64,000 bases of DNA from Ypsolopha sequella (GCA_934047225.1 OW203988.1:7412229-7476228); one strand, 5' to 3'. Shown: positions 11,482 to 22,894, numbered from the stretch's first letter. Notes: generated by a model from the sequence alone, not told the origin. Numbers and translations are program-made.

Positions 11482-11850
11482 ATGTTCACCTCACTAGCTC
11501 GAAAAGCGCGCCTTTGTTGCTTAAAATCTGTGAGCAAATAGTAATTTGTGCAACAAGAGAGCAAAGATTATTTTTTTTGTTGCGAGTGCCGAGTTTGGAT
11601 CTTGAGCAAAGGATATGGAGTTTCTGAACAATTCGCAGCGTTCTTAATTTAAAACACTTTTCTTCACTGCTTAAAACCAGTGAAAAAAAGTCGATTTTGC
11701 AGACTTTTTTGTTTTTAAGCAACAAAGGCGTTCTTTTCAAGCTAGTGAGGTGAAAAGTAAATTTTTCATTGAAATTGATTGATTCAATTTGATTCAAGCT
11801 CGGCACTCGCAACAAATAAAATCTTTGCTCTCTTGTTGCACAAATAACTA
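11482..11850. mobile_element. Foldback element with two pairs of inverted arms
   Basis: The block tcacctcactagctcgaaaa with gcctttgttgctt near 11490-11525 recurs inverted at 11710-11755. The block tgtgcaacaagagagcaaag with ttgcgagtgccgag near 11547-11595 recurs inverted at 11793-11847. Confidence 0.55.
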
Positions 11851-12039
11851 TATCAAACCCGATCGACTTTACTTGAAAGTACCTTTTTTAAGAGTTCCGC
11901 AATAAAAGGTAACCTCTTCTAGCCATCCGTGGCATAAAACAGTAACGGCTTGGCCGATTGAACTAAAATTTGGCATGTAGCTGCAGAATTGCAGTCGTAA
12001 AATATATTCGATCATATCACTTATTAATGGAGTGTATTT

Positions 12040-12415
12040 TTCTATAGAGAATTTGAAGGAAACTCAATTTTCAGTACTAACATTTTTGCATTTTTTTTAG
12101 GAATGACAAATCCAAATTATATATTTTCTTTTGTATATGAATAACACCACATTAAGCTAATAGCAACATTAATCTAATTTTTGAAAAGTGTCTCCTGTGA
12201 AAAATTATTACGAATCTTATCATAGAAATGGAATTTAAGACGAACTGTTTTTGAAGATTTAATTTTGGTTATCAAACTGACAATAAAAACAAAATTTAAT
12301 TCGTAGATGTGAAATCTTGAAATCAACTTTCAAACAAAAAACAAATAATGGAAATAGCTATTGAATTACAGGAATTATGAACTCATGAATCTGTAAGAAA
12401 ATTTTGGCAATTTCA
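12040..12415 (+). repeat. 375-bp repeat, direct copy of the 39803 repeat
   Basis: Blocks such as aggaatgacaaatccaaatt, gtgaaaaattattacgaatc and aggaattatgaactcatgaa recur in reverse complement at 39803-40172. No ORF is present. Confidence 0.7.
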
Positions 12416-12784
12416 TATGTAAATACCTATTATCTATGACTACTAGGTATGATCGTAGTGAAAATTGCATCAAAATCCGTCAGATTTGATACGTATAACA
12501 AAGATAGATAAGATGTTAATTTTGTAGTCAAGCCAGCGATCGAAGAGACCCTTGTATTTTAGAAGTGTACGTAATACCTTATCTATCATCGATCAGTATG
12601 ACATGTTCTACTCAAACATAAAGGTATATCTCCATTTCAAGGTTCTCTACCAATTAACCTAATAATATCCGCTGGGAAAAACCTAACTCTACATAAAATA
12701 GATTACCAAGCCGTACGCATCGTAATATTGGATTAAAATAATGATGGACATATATGCATGATATGTCTATATATTATACTAAAG

Positions 12785-13463
12785 TAGGGCCACTGAGTGA
12801 TGGCACTTATGACAGCTGCATTTAGTGATGAGGTACATTTCAAATTTCGGTTAAAAATAAAAATCAAGTGTGAATTTACTCAACATTAGACACGTCATTC
12901 AACATAATGATACAATAGAAAAATGTGCCAAAACCAGTGGCGTAGCTCTCGGAGGGCTATGCGGTGTAGTGCCCCGGGACCTCCAAGAGATGTTTAAATT
13001 TCTAAATCGAAAAAAGTATTTTACTATCATTTATTTTCGTTTAATTTAACTTCGTCATTGTTTTGTTTTTAATTAAATATTATTGCGTAACTTGGCGACC
13101 TCAAACACGACCTATAAAAAATGAGAAACTATTTAAAAAAAAAACTTTGTTTCTATACGAATTCTATTGCACAATAAAGCAACATTCAAATCTAAAAATA
13201 ATAACCGAAACAAGTAGTACATCACTTTCAACAATGAAGTATTTTTAATGTAGTAAACTTTATTTAAACACAAAAACTTACATAACATAAAAACAACTTA
13301 AAACTATCCTATAAATAAAATAAACCTATTACAAATAAAAAACCGAATCCAGATCGCAACAATGAAGTATTACATTTTTTAATTCACATTTGCTTATAAA
13401 TAATGACGATACTTTGTAGGCATTTAAACGTCATAGGCGCCATCACTCAGTGGCTCTACTGTA
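12785..13463. mobile_element. Inverted-repeat element (GCCACTGAGTGATGGC ends)
   Basis: The ends gggccactgagtgatggc and gcgccatcactcagtggctc are inverted. The core is AT-rich without coding. A segment beginning near 12934 (ccagtggcgtagctctcgga) resembles a hAT end, so a second element may be nested. A diverged relative is at about 610-1015. Confidence 0.65.
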
Positions 13464-13469
13464 CAGTTC

Positions 13470-14204
13470 CATGCTGTTCTTTTGAACTTTGTCATTGTAA
13501 CAGGTTAATTAAGTATGAGGATATAATGCAACATTCTGTTCTTTGAATCTGCACTCTAGCTAGGCTATAATAAGAACTATATAGGTAATGTTTTTCCTGT
13601 CTGGTATTGATTTAATCGGTTTTGTATCTACGTTACTGGTTGTAGTAGTAACGTTATTGGCTGAAACATAGGATACTTTTTGTCCTGGGAAAATTTCGAA
13701 CTATATAATAAAGGGACATCAGCCCGACAGGCTACTGTATTGGTAGTTCTTATTGCGACGTCATAAAAGATGTTAAAATCGTTTACAAAACAGAGCTTGA
13801 ACTGCAGCCAATTATACCTTTTTTGGCTGGTGGGCCTTGAAATGCATCAACATTCATAATGGTCTAAATGTAATTAAAAATCTTATGTAAAATAAATCCC
13901 TCAAACTTTTTAATAACGTGATGGCTCTCCCCAAACCCAAATCCTATCTGCTGCCAAAATATGAGTTGTAACCCCTCTCCTCACCATGCGCAAGCTATAA
14001 TCGCTGAAAAGCTGAAAGCTACTGCACTCGTACATCATAGTAAAAGTTACTCGTATAGATAGACGATGCTACGTTTAGCGGAACGATGCAAAGCGGGTAA
14101 TTCCCCTGTCTGGCATCTGCTGCCGCGTCAAAGTTGATGCCGCTGTTTCGACTCTCGACACAAAAGCAACCTCTGACTGCTTGTGACCTGACCCTCGTAT
14201 CATG
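13470..14204. other. Intron sequence, no gene recognised
   Basis: No repeat or exon is recognised with confidence. A short moderately GC-rich patch at 14080-14180 has no coding similarity that I can name. Confidence 0.3.
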
Positions 14205-14211
14205 ACAATAG

Positions 14212-14831
14212 AAATAGAAATAGTTTATTTGCAATTAATGTGGTTTATAGATATTACAATATTACTTAAAACTAATCAAGTAATCATTTATGTACAGCAC
14301 ATTTAACCAATTAAGGCATGCAAAAATTTAGCAATAACATATTTATGTTTAATGTAAGTATTAAAAACAAAATCAGTCAATTTTCAACTCTTATTAGTAA
14401 TTACAATGTCACAATATTTTATTTCTATAAATTCTTTTACAGTGTAAAAGCACTTATCTACTAACCAATTAAATAAATATTTTTTAAACAATGTGTGTGG
14501 CATTAACTTGTCTGGTAATTTATTAAATATTTGTATTTGCATCGAAAAGCAATTTTTTTGAGCCAACGCGGTCTTTAAAGTTGGAGTTGTTTGGATGTCT
14601 AGTATTGAATGAGCAGACGTCGTTGAGTGTGGCAAATTGTTCCAGATGATTTTTAGTGAAAGATGCCATTTCATAAATATAAAGGCTAGGTAATGAAAGC
14701 AGCTTTAGTTTTTTAAACAATGGCTTGCATGAATCTGTTGGAGCCGCATTGCAAACAGCTCTGATACAACGCTTCTGCATTATAAAAGCCCGATTTATAT
14801 CGTTTCCATTACCCATCATGTTTAGTTGCAT
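14212..14831 (-). pseudogene. LINE relic: end of reverse transcriptase ORF plus 3' UTR
   Basis: Minus-strand translation shows INRAFIMQKRCIRAVCN, then DSCKPLFKKLKLLSLPSLYI and YE in one frame (14831 down to about 14600), then FSMQIQIFNKLPDKL in another frame (14674 down to 14384). This is the C-terminal region typical of Jockey/CR1-type reverse transcriptases, broken by a frameshift. The 3' UTR ends in a TTTCTATTTCTATT tail near 14212. It lies antisense to CdsA just upstream of exon 15005. Confidence 0.75.
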
Positions 14832-15004
14832 CTTATGACATCAGTCATACCTACATGTCGGAAGTATCGTTTTCTAAAATTAAGTAGGTACACTGCGGAG
14901 TGAGTGGAACACTTTGCATCGTGTTGTTGAATACAGTATATGACTACTTTTCAACAACCACATATGCTCATGAGTGAATCATTAACGCAAAACTCTACCC
15001 ACAG

Positions 15005-15197
15005 GACTACCTTCGGTTCCTGGTAACGTACCACCGGTTCATCTCGTTCTGCCTATACTGCGGTGGCTTCGTCTGGTTCGTCCTCTCCCTGGTGAAGAAG
15101 TACTACATGAGGCAGTTCAGCCTCTTCGCGTGGACCCACGTGGCGCTGCTGATTGTCGTCACCCAGAGCTACCTCATCATTCAGAACATCTTTGAAG
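15005..15197 (+). CDS. CdsA: CdsA exon: central membrane segments
   Basis: The acceptor is ctctacccacag (AG at 15003-15004) and the donor is ggtact at 15198 after G15197. Sixty-four codons plus one base. It encodes [15 protein letters not shown], a Trp/Phe-rich helix, then [17 protein letters not shown], then the helix ending [10 protein letters not shown]. The last base is the first base of a Gly codon completed in the exon at 46534. This exon is strikingly GC-rich at third positions compared with the surrounding intron, which supports it as real coding sequence. It is separated from the next exon by a 31-kb intron. Confidence 0.95.
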
Positions 15198-16515
15198 GTA
15201 CTTTAAAAATTAAACTTTAACTTGCTTTAAAAATCTATTGGATCCTGTTTTTACAAGCTTTTATTTTAACCTCGTAGTTAGTATGTCCGGCTCAAATCTT
15301 GCAACTGAATTTTAAACCAGTTCCCCCCAACTGATTGAGCTAAAAATTTTGCACAAACGTTTGGTTTTGGTGACAATGACTAAATGACGTCATTCTAAAT
15401 CCAATATGGCGGTCGCCCAAAGATGACAGCTAAACATTTGACATGGTTAAAAAAAAGGATTTGATGAGGAGAATACGATAAGCTAAGTGACGTCAAAACC
15501 GATTATGGTAGACTAAATTTCCTTAACCACCTCTATGACTTGGGTATAAGATGAACGGGTTTGCCACGCAGAATACATGACGTCATTCTAAATTCACTAT
15601 GGCGGACGTCCCAAGATGGCGCACAAAATTTCTTTTGCCACCCTCTTGACATGGTTATCAAATAAAAGGTTGACAAGCAAAATCGTTTTTCACTAAAAAG
15701 CATAAATAAAATAATAAATAAAAAAGCTTTTTAAAAATAAGCTTATATTTAAGCTATGGACTAAATCTCATATAATAAGTTTAGTTATTTGCTTTCAAAA
15801 ACTTGTCATTGTCAATATATAGGTAAAAATAAAAGGACTTTTTGTCTTTTAAATGATTATAATTACATAGAAAAACAGTTAAATGAAAATTTTTTGTGAG
15901 ATATATTTCGGGAGATATATTTCGGATAAAAATAAAAGGACAACTGGGAAACGGAAATTCTATTGCGACCTTATTGATAAAAATTATAAAAGAATATCTT
16001 AATTTACAGAAGGACTATTTTATTTTGGACTTCAAAAGTAGCTTTTATAATTTCGCTTGTTTCTTCCTCCATCTGTGTAATTAATCCCGACATTATAAAT
16101 TTTGTGCGTTGAGCTTGTATGTTTTCGCATGACACCCTTGCGGCATTGACCCAGTTATGTCGGAAACTAGATCACGTGAAAAACACGGCCTTCTCTTTCC
16201 ATGGTAACGTTCCAAATCGTGTCGATGTCGCCGTATAATGATGTAAACTGATTTTTCGCGAAAAAGCCGCTTTTCTGGGAAAAATGATGGCGTAAAGGCC
16301 GACCAATAACGCGATCATGTGAAATTATTCCGCTTTTTAGCGAAAAAGCAGATATTTTACAAAAAAGCGAGATCAAAACAAGTCCTTCAACCAATGGTCA
16401 AAAATAGGTGCGAGAACAAGAGGAGCGAGTAAAAAGTAGTAAAAAGTAGTGCTCTAAGTAAAAAGACAAAGATTTTGTTTTCTTAAGCACAAAAATCTCC
16501 AGTTTTAGCAGCGAA
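15198..16515. other. Start of 31-kb intron: degenerate repeats
   Basis: Two related segments at 15385-15440 and 15578-15640 share gacgtcattctaaat-c and atatggcgg/actatggcgg words, probably an old duplicated repeat. Around 16383-16420 there is a piece of the GTCAAAAATAGGTGCGA repeat. No gene is seen. Confidence 0.35.
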
Positions 16516-16528
16516 TGAAAAAAATTCA

Positions 16529-16870
16529 TGCGTACATACATACATATACTCACGCCTGTATCTCAGAGGGGTGGGCATTGACTACATATTTCCATCTGCT
16601 ACGATCCAGACACACCTCTTTCGCCTCTTCCACATCCCTCAATCTAGTCATACAAGCTCTTCTATTCCGGATACTTTTGACATGGCCCTTCTTCAGTATG
16701 TCACCAATTTGGTCACGTCCTTCTAGGGCGGCCTGGTCGAGCTGTACCTTCCACTCGCGCACCGTAAATTTCTTTCGTCACTCTACTTTCATTAATCTTC
16801 TCTACATGTCCAAACCAACGAAGCATTCCTTTTTCTATTCTAGTCACTACATCTTCTTTCGTCATCTTGA
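16529..16870 (-). pseudogene. LINE relic, C-terminus of ORF2 and tail
   Basis: Minus-strand translation includes QIGDILKKGHVKSIRNRRAC and DVEEAKEVCLDRSRW, ending at a stop near 16550. This is a recurrent lepidopteran LINE C-terminus that also occurs at 19770-20964 and 44446-44553. After the stop comes a TATATGTATGTATGTA tail reading toward 16529. No N-terminal part is present. Confidence 0.75.
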
Positions 16871-17099
16871 AAAAAATATATATAGGAGTCTGATTATCGC
16901 TGAATAGGGAACCCTAAAATGGCGCCATGAAAACTGTGCCGGGCACATGTTTAGTATGACGTCGTCACTGCCTCTGTGAGTCAACCAATCACTGCTGGTC
17001 CAGTTTTGCATGACACGCAGTATGAAGGAATTAGGTGTAATCGAAGGTCTACGTGCTTCGGAAGGCACGTTACACGGTTTTTGAAATATGAAATCACTA

Positions 17100-17990
17100 C
17101 ATACTATAAAATAAAGTCGTTTCCCGCTGTCTGTCTGTCCCTATTAGGGTTGCCAACTTTTTTTAGAAGAAATAAAGTATATCTAAGTTCAGGGAAGGTA
17201 AATAAAAAGTACGGTCCTTTAGAAAAAAGTATTCTTTATTGAAGGGAGTTCAAATATTTTTTGAAAAAATATCAAGGCTGCGGACGGTACGAACTAGGAA
17301 GGCCAGGCTCCATACTAACATCCTCAAATCCTTTTGTGAAACTGTATTTTTTGTGCTCTTTGCATAACCACAAACGCACAACGCGCATAAGTCATACATA
17401 CTGTGTTTTTGTTTTCAGTTTACGTATAATTTTACGTAAAGATTGAAATAAAGTATTTTCACGTACTTTATTGGTATTCAAAAGTATAAAGTACAGGGAC
17501 CCAAAATTATGTAAGATACTTTATTTTGGCAACCCTAGTCCCTATGTATGCTTATATCTTTAAAACTACGCAACGGATTTTGATGCGGTTTTTTTTAATA
17601 GATAGAATGATTCAAGAGAAAGGTTTATATGTATAATAAATGCATAATATAGTAGAGAAACACTGATAATTTTAGAGGTTTCTAATGTGATGTCGTAAAT
17701 AAATACATTTTTTGCGCTTACATTGCAAACGCTGGCTGAACCCTACGAGATAGATCAAAATAATGTACTACAGTATTGTACACCTTAAAATGGTCTACAA
17801 AAAAGTCTGCGATAGTATATGTCTATCTGTTAGGGATAACCCACAATAACCATTTTTATCCTTTACTTTTTATTACGAAGCGATTTTAAGCAATACAGCT
17901 TTAATCATTATGTGCATTATATAAAGACATTATGTAGTATATTTAGTATCAGAATTGCACCCGTGCGAAGCCTTGGCGGGTCGCTAGCAT
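17100..17990 (+). repeat. Dispersed repeat ending GCGAAGCC, interrupted by a hAT element
   Basis: Left part to 17144 (aaataaagtcgtttcccgct, ctgtctgtccctat). Right part from 17538 (gtccctatgtatgcttatat, ctacgcaacggattttgatg) to gtgcgaagccttggcgggtc near 17985. The two parts join across the hAT element at 17145-17537. Confidence 0.55.
17145..17537. mobile_element. hAT MITE, 393 bp, perfect 8-bp TSD
   Basis: The ends TAGGGTTGCCAA... and ...TTGGCAACCCTA are inverted. Target duplications gtccctat lie at 17137-17144 and 17538-17545, identical. The inner arms aataaagtat and atactttatt extend the inverted repeat. Same family as 3048-3857. Confidence 0.88.
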
Positions 17991-18660
17991 GAAATATATT
18001 TATTTATGTAATGTAGGTATAACAGATACACTTATTACAGGTCAGTTTTAATGTAATTTAAGTAATTAAATAATCTGTATGTGTAGGTAATAGTTTTATG
18101 CTAAAATAATAATATGGGGAAATACGCAGGGGAATAATAAAGGTTAGTTTTACTTAAATTTTAATTAAAAATATACACTCGAATAAAATAAAAATATAGG
18201 AATAAGGAATAAATAATATTATAAATGTATGCAATACATATAATAAATATATGCCTAACTCCGTCCATTCGATTAGTCTTGCTAAGAAGAAGGGCAAGAA
18301 ACTTAGCAAGATCATGTCCTTTTTTCATAATATTAGTTACAACAACTAAATGTAAAAAGGTAAGCCTATACTTTAATTGAATAAAGAGATAAAAAATACA
18401 AGGCAGGAGAAAATTATTTCATGAAGGCAAAAAAATATGTATAATACCTTTGTCTACCTGTCCCATATAGTCCATCTGCTTTTACAGTAATTTCATCTAT
18501 TAACTAATTAACGTTAATTCTAGAGGAATCATAACATAAGTTAGGAAATTATACTAACTATTATTATGACAAAGATCACTATAATAACCCCATGCTTTAG
18601 TATCGTCTAAGTAATCATTTATTTTATATCTTGACATCTGACCTTGACTGCGCTAGTCAT
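17991..18660. other. Intron sequence, no gene recognised
   Basis: AT-rich, with an imperfect LINE-tail look near 18000-18030. No inverted repeat or exon was recognised. Confidence 0.3.
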
Positions 18661-18942
18661 TTTTAGGGTTCCGTACCCAAAGGGTAACCAACGGGACCCT
18701 ATTACTAAGACTCCGCTGTCCGTCTGTCACCAGGCTGTATCTCATGAACTGTGATAGTTAGTCAGTTGAAATTTTCACAGATGATGTATTTCTGTTGCTG
18801 CTATAACAACAAATACTAAAAAACAGAATAAAATAAATATTTAAGGTGGCTCCCATACAACAGACATGTTTTTTTTTGCCGTTTTTATAGATAATGGTAC
18901 GGAACCCTTCGTGCGCGAGTCCGACTCGCACTTGGCCGGTTT
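18661..18942 (+). repeat. GGGTTCCGT...TTGGCCGGTTTT repeat, best copy
   Basis: It runs from tttttagggttccgtaccca through ctattactaagactccgctg, gctgtatctcatgaactgtg and cgagtccgactcgcacttgg to ccggttttct. Very common in Lepidoptera; mechanism of spread is uncertain. An A/T-rich insert sits near 18825-18850. Confidence 0.65.
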
Positions 18943-18996
18943 TCTCTCTATCGCACTTACTAATTTTGTGCGCGAAATTAGCTATAGACATTTGCG

Positions 18997-19215
18997 CTAG
19001 TCCCCACCATTTTCACCGAGCGGCCAAAAATCGTGCCGCGACCTGTAAGTGTTAAATTCGGTTGGTTCAGCTGTAATAATCGTCGGTGGGAAGCGGGTGT
19101 ACCAAGTGTGGACTGTGACTTGCATATCACAGTTTACATTTGGGAACACCTCTGACACCCCCTCTGGGATACATGTCGTGACGATATGTATTGAGTTCTC
19201 ATTATCTCTAAAACA
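18997..19215 (+). mobile_element. SINE body fragment (Ser/Leu-tRNA-headed family)
   Basis: It contains gtccccaccattttcaccga, aatcgtgccgcgacctgtaa, gaagcgggtgtaccaagtgt and gacaccccctctgggata, ending gacgatatgtattgagttct. It overlaps in content with the fragment at 60283-60456, whose left part overlaps the tRNA-like head at 33149. Confidence 0.6.
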
Positions 19216-19518
19216 ATGATGGCTGGCAAGAATGACTTTTTATTTAGAATATAATTTTGCCGTTTACATTAGGTCGAGAAACACGTAAGTATAAATTGTT
19301 TATTTATTTATTTCTATTAATGGAATACGGATGTAATTTAGTTGCGGCATTTGCAATTTTAAAACATTTGAAATATAGGTACAGACATAATCACGCATGC
19401 GACAAGGTCATATTTTTCGGTTTAGATCGGACTAAATTTATAATTTTCTACGTTTTCATGGACTAAGAAAAAATTTTTTTTTCTGCGACCCCTTTTTAAA
19501 AAGAAGTATACGTACATA

Positions 19519-19760
19519 CAGTACCAGGCCATTTGAAGGTCGCATCGTGCTTTAAAAAGAGATACTCGGCTAGCTTCGGCTTTGTAGAGCGTCATCTCTG
19601 TCACACGAAACACTAACAGTCAAACAACTAACAAGTCAGCGACTAAACGACCGGGTTGACAAGTGTGACAGAGATGACGCTCTACAAAGCCGAAGGTAGC
19701 CGAAGCTAGCCGAGTATCTCTTTTTAAAGCACGATGCGACCTTCAAATGGCCTGGTACTG
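19519..19760. mobile_element. TA-flanked palindromic MITE, 242 bp
   Basis: The ends CAGTACCAGGCC and GGCCTGGTACTG are flanked by TA at 19517-19518 and 19761-19762. The near-perfect arms are about 95 bp (ggtcgcatcgtgctttaaaa inverted as ttttaaagcacgatgcgacc). A TA target suggests a Tc1/mariner driver. It is inserted in the 3' tail of the LINE relic 19770-20964. A shorter relative is at 53625-53760. Confidence 0.85.
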
Positions 19761-20035
19761 TACATATATTCACGCCTGTCTCCCAGAGGGGTAGACAGAG
19801 ACTACGGAGTTCCATCTGCTACGACCCAGACACCCCTCTTTCACATCCATCAATCTGTCATACAAGCTCTTCTATTCCGGGTACTTTTGACATGGCCCTT
19901 CTTCAGTATGTTGCCAATTTGGTCAGCATACGTCCTTCTAGGGCGGCCTGGCCGAGCTCTACCTTCGACTTGCGCACCATAAATTTCTTTTGTCACTCTA
20001 CTTTCATTCATCCTCTCTACATGTCCAAACCACCC

Positions 20036-20291
20036 AGTGGCGTGCACAGAACTTTTTGCTGGAAAAGCAAACAATTGGTCAAGACAACAATAAAAAAAAA
20101 ATGAAAAAATTTAAATATCACTTTGAAAAAAAAAAATTTGTATGACGCCAGGGTAGACAATGTCTACCCTAGAGTGAAAATTTCCTATAAATTTTTTTTT
20201 CAAAGTGATATTAAAATTTTTTCACATTTTTTTTATTGTTGTTCTTGACCAATTGTTTGCTTTTCCAGCAAAAAGTTCTGTGCACGCCAGT
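20036..20291. mobile_element. hAT MITE (CAGTGGCGTGCA ends), 256 bp
   Basis: Left end CAGTGGCGTGCACAGAAC, right end GTTCTGTGCACGCCAGT. Duplications aaaccacc (20028-20035) and taaccacc (20292-20299) match at 7 of 8. The arms are nearly perfect over 90 bp (gctggaaaagcaaacaattg inverted as caattgtttgcttttccagc). Same family as 58136-58394. Confidence 0.82.
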
Positions 20292-20389
20292 TAACCACCG
20301 AAGCATTCCTTTTTCTATTCTAGCCACTACATCTTCTTTCAGACCTCAGCGATCCCGTATGTCGATATTTTTCACACTTTCATTCAATG

Positions 20390-20814
20390 TTAAGGCGCTA
20401 CGGAAAAAAATCGACACTTTAAGGACTTGCATATCTACTTCAGTAAATAATGCATTATTTTGATAAAATAGTATATTATTTTTGGATTCTTTTTCTAGGG
20501 ATCTGTTAAAACAGAAACGCGATTCGAGAAATTCGGCTCGATAGAAATATTTATTGAAATGAGGTCCTTTTCGATACCAATTCTCCTGGTTTGACAATTT
20601 AGAATGACATATAGACTGCAACTATATTTTATTAGGTGGGTTTTAACAGTATCTAGGACCTGATTAAACGAAATTTTGATAGCAACTTTAGTACATTTTA
20701 TATTAATAAAAAACCGATTTTTTGCTACTTTTCCACGAATCCGTCCCTCTCGCACTGAGGATTTTTTCGCATATGAAGTAACAGGGACGCTAAAACTTTT
20801 ACGTATCGCCTTAA
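20390..20814. mobile_element. TTAA MITE family A, copy 3 (complete, 425 bp)
   Basis: Starts TTAAGGCGCTACGG, ends CGTATCGCCTTAA, and lies inside the LINE relic so that the flanking LINE frame resumes on both sides. It is the cleanest full-length copy in the window. Confidence 0.82.
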
Positions 20815-21046
20815 GCCACACACTAAGTAGCTTACTACGTAAGGAACGTATTTCCATTGCATTCACTCTACTTTGATGTTTATCTTGCCATACCCAACAT
20901 TCACTACCATACATAAGTGTAGGAGCCAACAATCCCTTATGAAACGCCAATCGTAACGCCACATATAAATGAACCGCCGCGCCGCCGTGTATAAATTATT
21001 CATCATAATTTAAATCGTATTTGGTTATTCTTGTACGATATTCCGC

Positions 21047-21500
21047 TAGTTTTATTATTATGTATTAAAACAAAAACCTTGAAACACTTGAATCATAGAT
21101 GTTTGTGATCAGAGATGTTTGTGAGTGACGTTGGATGTAGGAGATAATCTCTGGAATTAATTAATTAATATAAAATGAATTGATTTATATAAAAACGGCT
21201 CACCTCAGTACGTGTTATGATCTCTGATCACAAACATCTATGATTCAAGTGTTTCAAGTTTTTTTTTTTAATACATAATAATAAAACTTCATCTGGGCGA
21301 GTAAAGACGTTTACGCGACGACGTTACGCCTCACACTGACGTCGTCGCGTAAACGTTTTTACTCGCTCAGATGAAGGCAGTCTAAGTCTGCTGAAACTGG
21401 TCGGCTTTCCCGATCATAACACGTATTGCGGTGAGCCGTTTTTATATAAATCATGAATTATCCTCAAGTCTCATTTAATTCTATAAAATGAATTCTCTGG
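21047..21500. mobile_element. Nested foldback cluster
   Basis: Three palindromes are stacked. Outer: aaaacggctcacctcagtac with gtgttatgatc at 21192-21224 and gatcataacacg with cggtgagccgttttt at 21411-21445. Middle: cacttgaatcatagatgttt (21079) inverted at 21230 as aaacatctatgattcaagtg. Inner: a perfect hairpin at 21287-21376, gagtaaagacgtttacgcga against tcgcgtaaacg-ttttactc. Confidence 0.65.
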
Positions 21501-21907
21501 AAAAATAATTTTATGTTCAATTTGCGTTTAAAGTTGCGTTGTATGATGTTACTTATTGGCAAACGCCAAAATTGGCAAAAACAGTTTGAACGGCCGTTAA
21601 TAGAAATCTATCATAGAAATCTGATGTTTCAAAACGCCGAACATTTTGATTTCATGATTTAATTCTTTAATTATTAAGCGATCACGTACGAACCCCCATA
21701 TTGTTTATGCCGTTCATCATTGTCACAATCCAAGGAATCGAATTGCAACATTTTTTTTGTGCCATTTTGGCGTTCGTGTGATTGATACGCGCACACATAG
21801 GTGTGTAGAGCGCCATCTCACTCTTTCCCATGAATTGTGTCCCTTTCTAGATTTTCGGTTTTATATAATAGATTAGTTAGCAACCGGTCTAAGCAAATTC
21901 AGAGGGC

Positions 21908-22126
21908 CTAGTATGTATCTTTAGTTGCCAATTAGACTGGGTGCCTATCATCAAAAACATAGATATACTATCGAATTGTCCAAGGAATCAAGTGACAACA
22001 CAGTTTGTAATAGTTCAATACCCGTCAAAGGCAAATTTTGAAAGTTCAGTTTTTATCTATGTTTTTGATGATAGGCACCCGGTCCAGTTGGTTGGTAACC
22101 AAAGATACAGAATAGGGAGCCTGGTT
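21908..22126. mobile_element. MITE B, copy 2, at same site within MITE A
   Basis: The ends tatgtatctttagttgcca and ggtaaccaaagatacagaat are inverted, with inner arms gcctatcatcaaaaacatag and ctatgtttttgatgataggc. To its right the MITE A sequence resumes as ttaaatgaagttttgatagc, as in copy 1. Confidence 0.7.
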
Positions 22127-22275
22127 AAATGAAGTTTTGATAGCAACTTTAATACATTTTATATTAATAAAAAACCGACTTTTTGCTATTTTTCCTAGAA
22201 TCTGTCCCTCTCGCACTGAGGGTTTTTTCGCATATGGAGTAACAGGGACGCTAAAACTTTAACATATCGCCTTAA
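22127..22275. mobile_element. MITE A, copy 4 (right half only)
   Basis: It runs from ttaaatgaagttttgatagc to catatcgccttaa at 22275. The left half is absent; MITE B forms its left boundary. Confidence 0.7.
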
Positions 22276-22285
22276 ATGGTTGTAA

Positions 22286-22818
22286 GGTTAGTTATTGCCG
22301 TTTTTAAGAGGATGGCATACCCTAGCAACTTTTTTTATTACCCGTCCAGCACAATAAGTCTAATGGCAAAGACCTTATCTGCTTTTCATAGAGGCGATTA
22401 TATGTTGGCTCTTTGGCCTTTTGTTCTTGGACGCGTAATACTAGTGATCACGCAGCGAAACAACAAATTGGTATGTTTTTAGCTAATACTGAAATATTTT
22501 GTAGGGAAAAAAATATTGGATTTAGGTAACATCCCTTCATATTTCTATTGCCTATTTTATAAAAAAAAAATCAAGTTGATCTCTTAACCGCTTCTTTGAA
22601 ACGAACGTTTGAAAACCAAAAAAAGAGGGTGGAAAACATTTTGTTTTGACAAAAGTATAAATCTGAAAACATTGTTTATAGGTGGAATCTCTATATAAAA
22701 GATCGATCAATCAAATATATTTTCTTCAATATGAGAAGAGACCTAGTTTCTTCCAATAAACCCTTGAAAACCTGGTGTTGTTGATGTTCTAGCGTCAGCA
22801 GGTGTCCCGTTAAACCTC
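22286..22818 (+). repeat. 500-bp repeat, inverted relative to 30437-30915
   Basis: Blocks gtccagcacaataagtctaa, gtgatcacgcagcgaaacaa and tgttgatgttctagcgtcag recur reverse-complemented at 30437-30915. It has no intact coding frame that I recognise. The two copies flank the tandem repeat and the Ty3/gypsy element. Confidence 0.75.
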
Positions 22819-22894
22819 AAAAAATATATATAAGGACTATTGTTGATTTAGCCAAATCGATTTCACTGGAGGATCAGAAAGTGTTCAGTGACAC

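Larger units (their letters stand above)
19770..20964 (-). pseudogene. LINE relic interrupted by three later insertions
   Basis: Minus-strand pieces in order: LAFHKGLLAPTLMYGSECWV near 20960-20880; then, past an insertion, NESVKNIDIRDR near 20385; then past another insertion WFGHVERMNESRVTKEIYGA and ILKKGHVKSTRNRRACMTD near 20030-19850; stop near 19770. Insertions are the TTAA MITE A (20390-20814), a hAT MITE (20036-20291) and the MITE in the tail (19519-19760). It is the same LINE family as 16529 and 44446. Confidence 0.8.
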
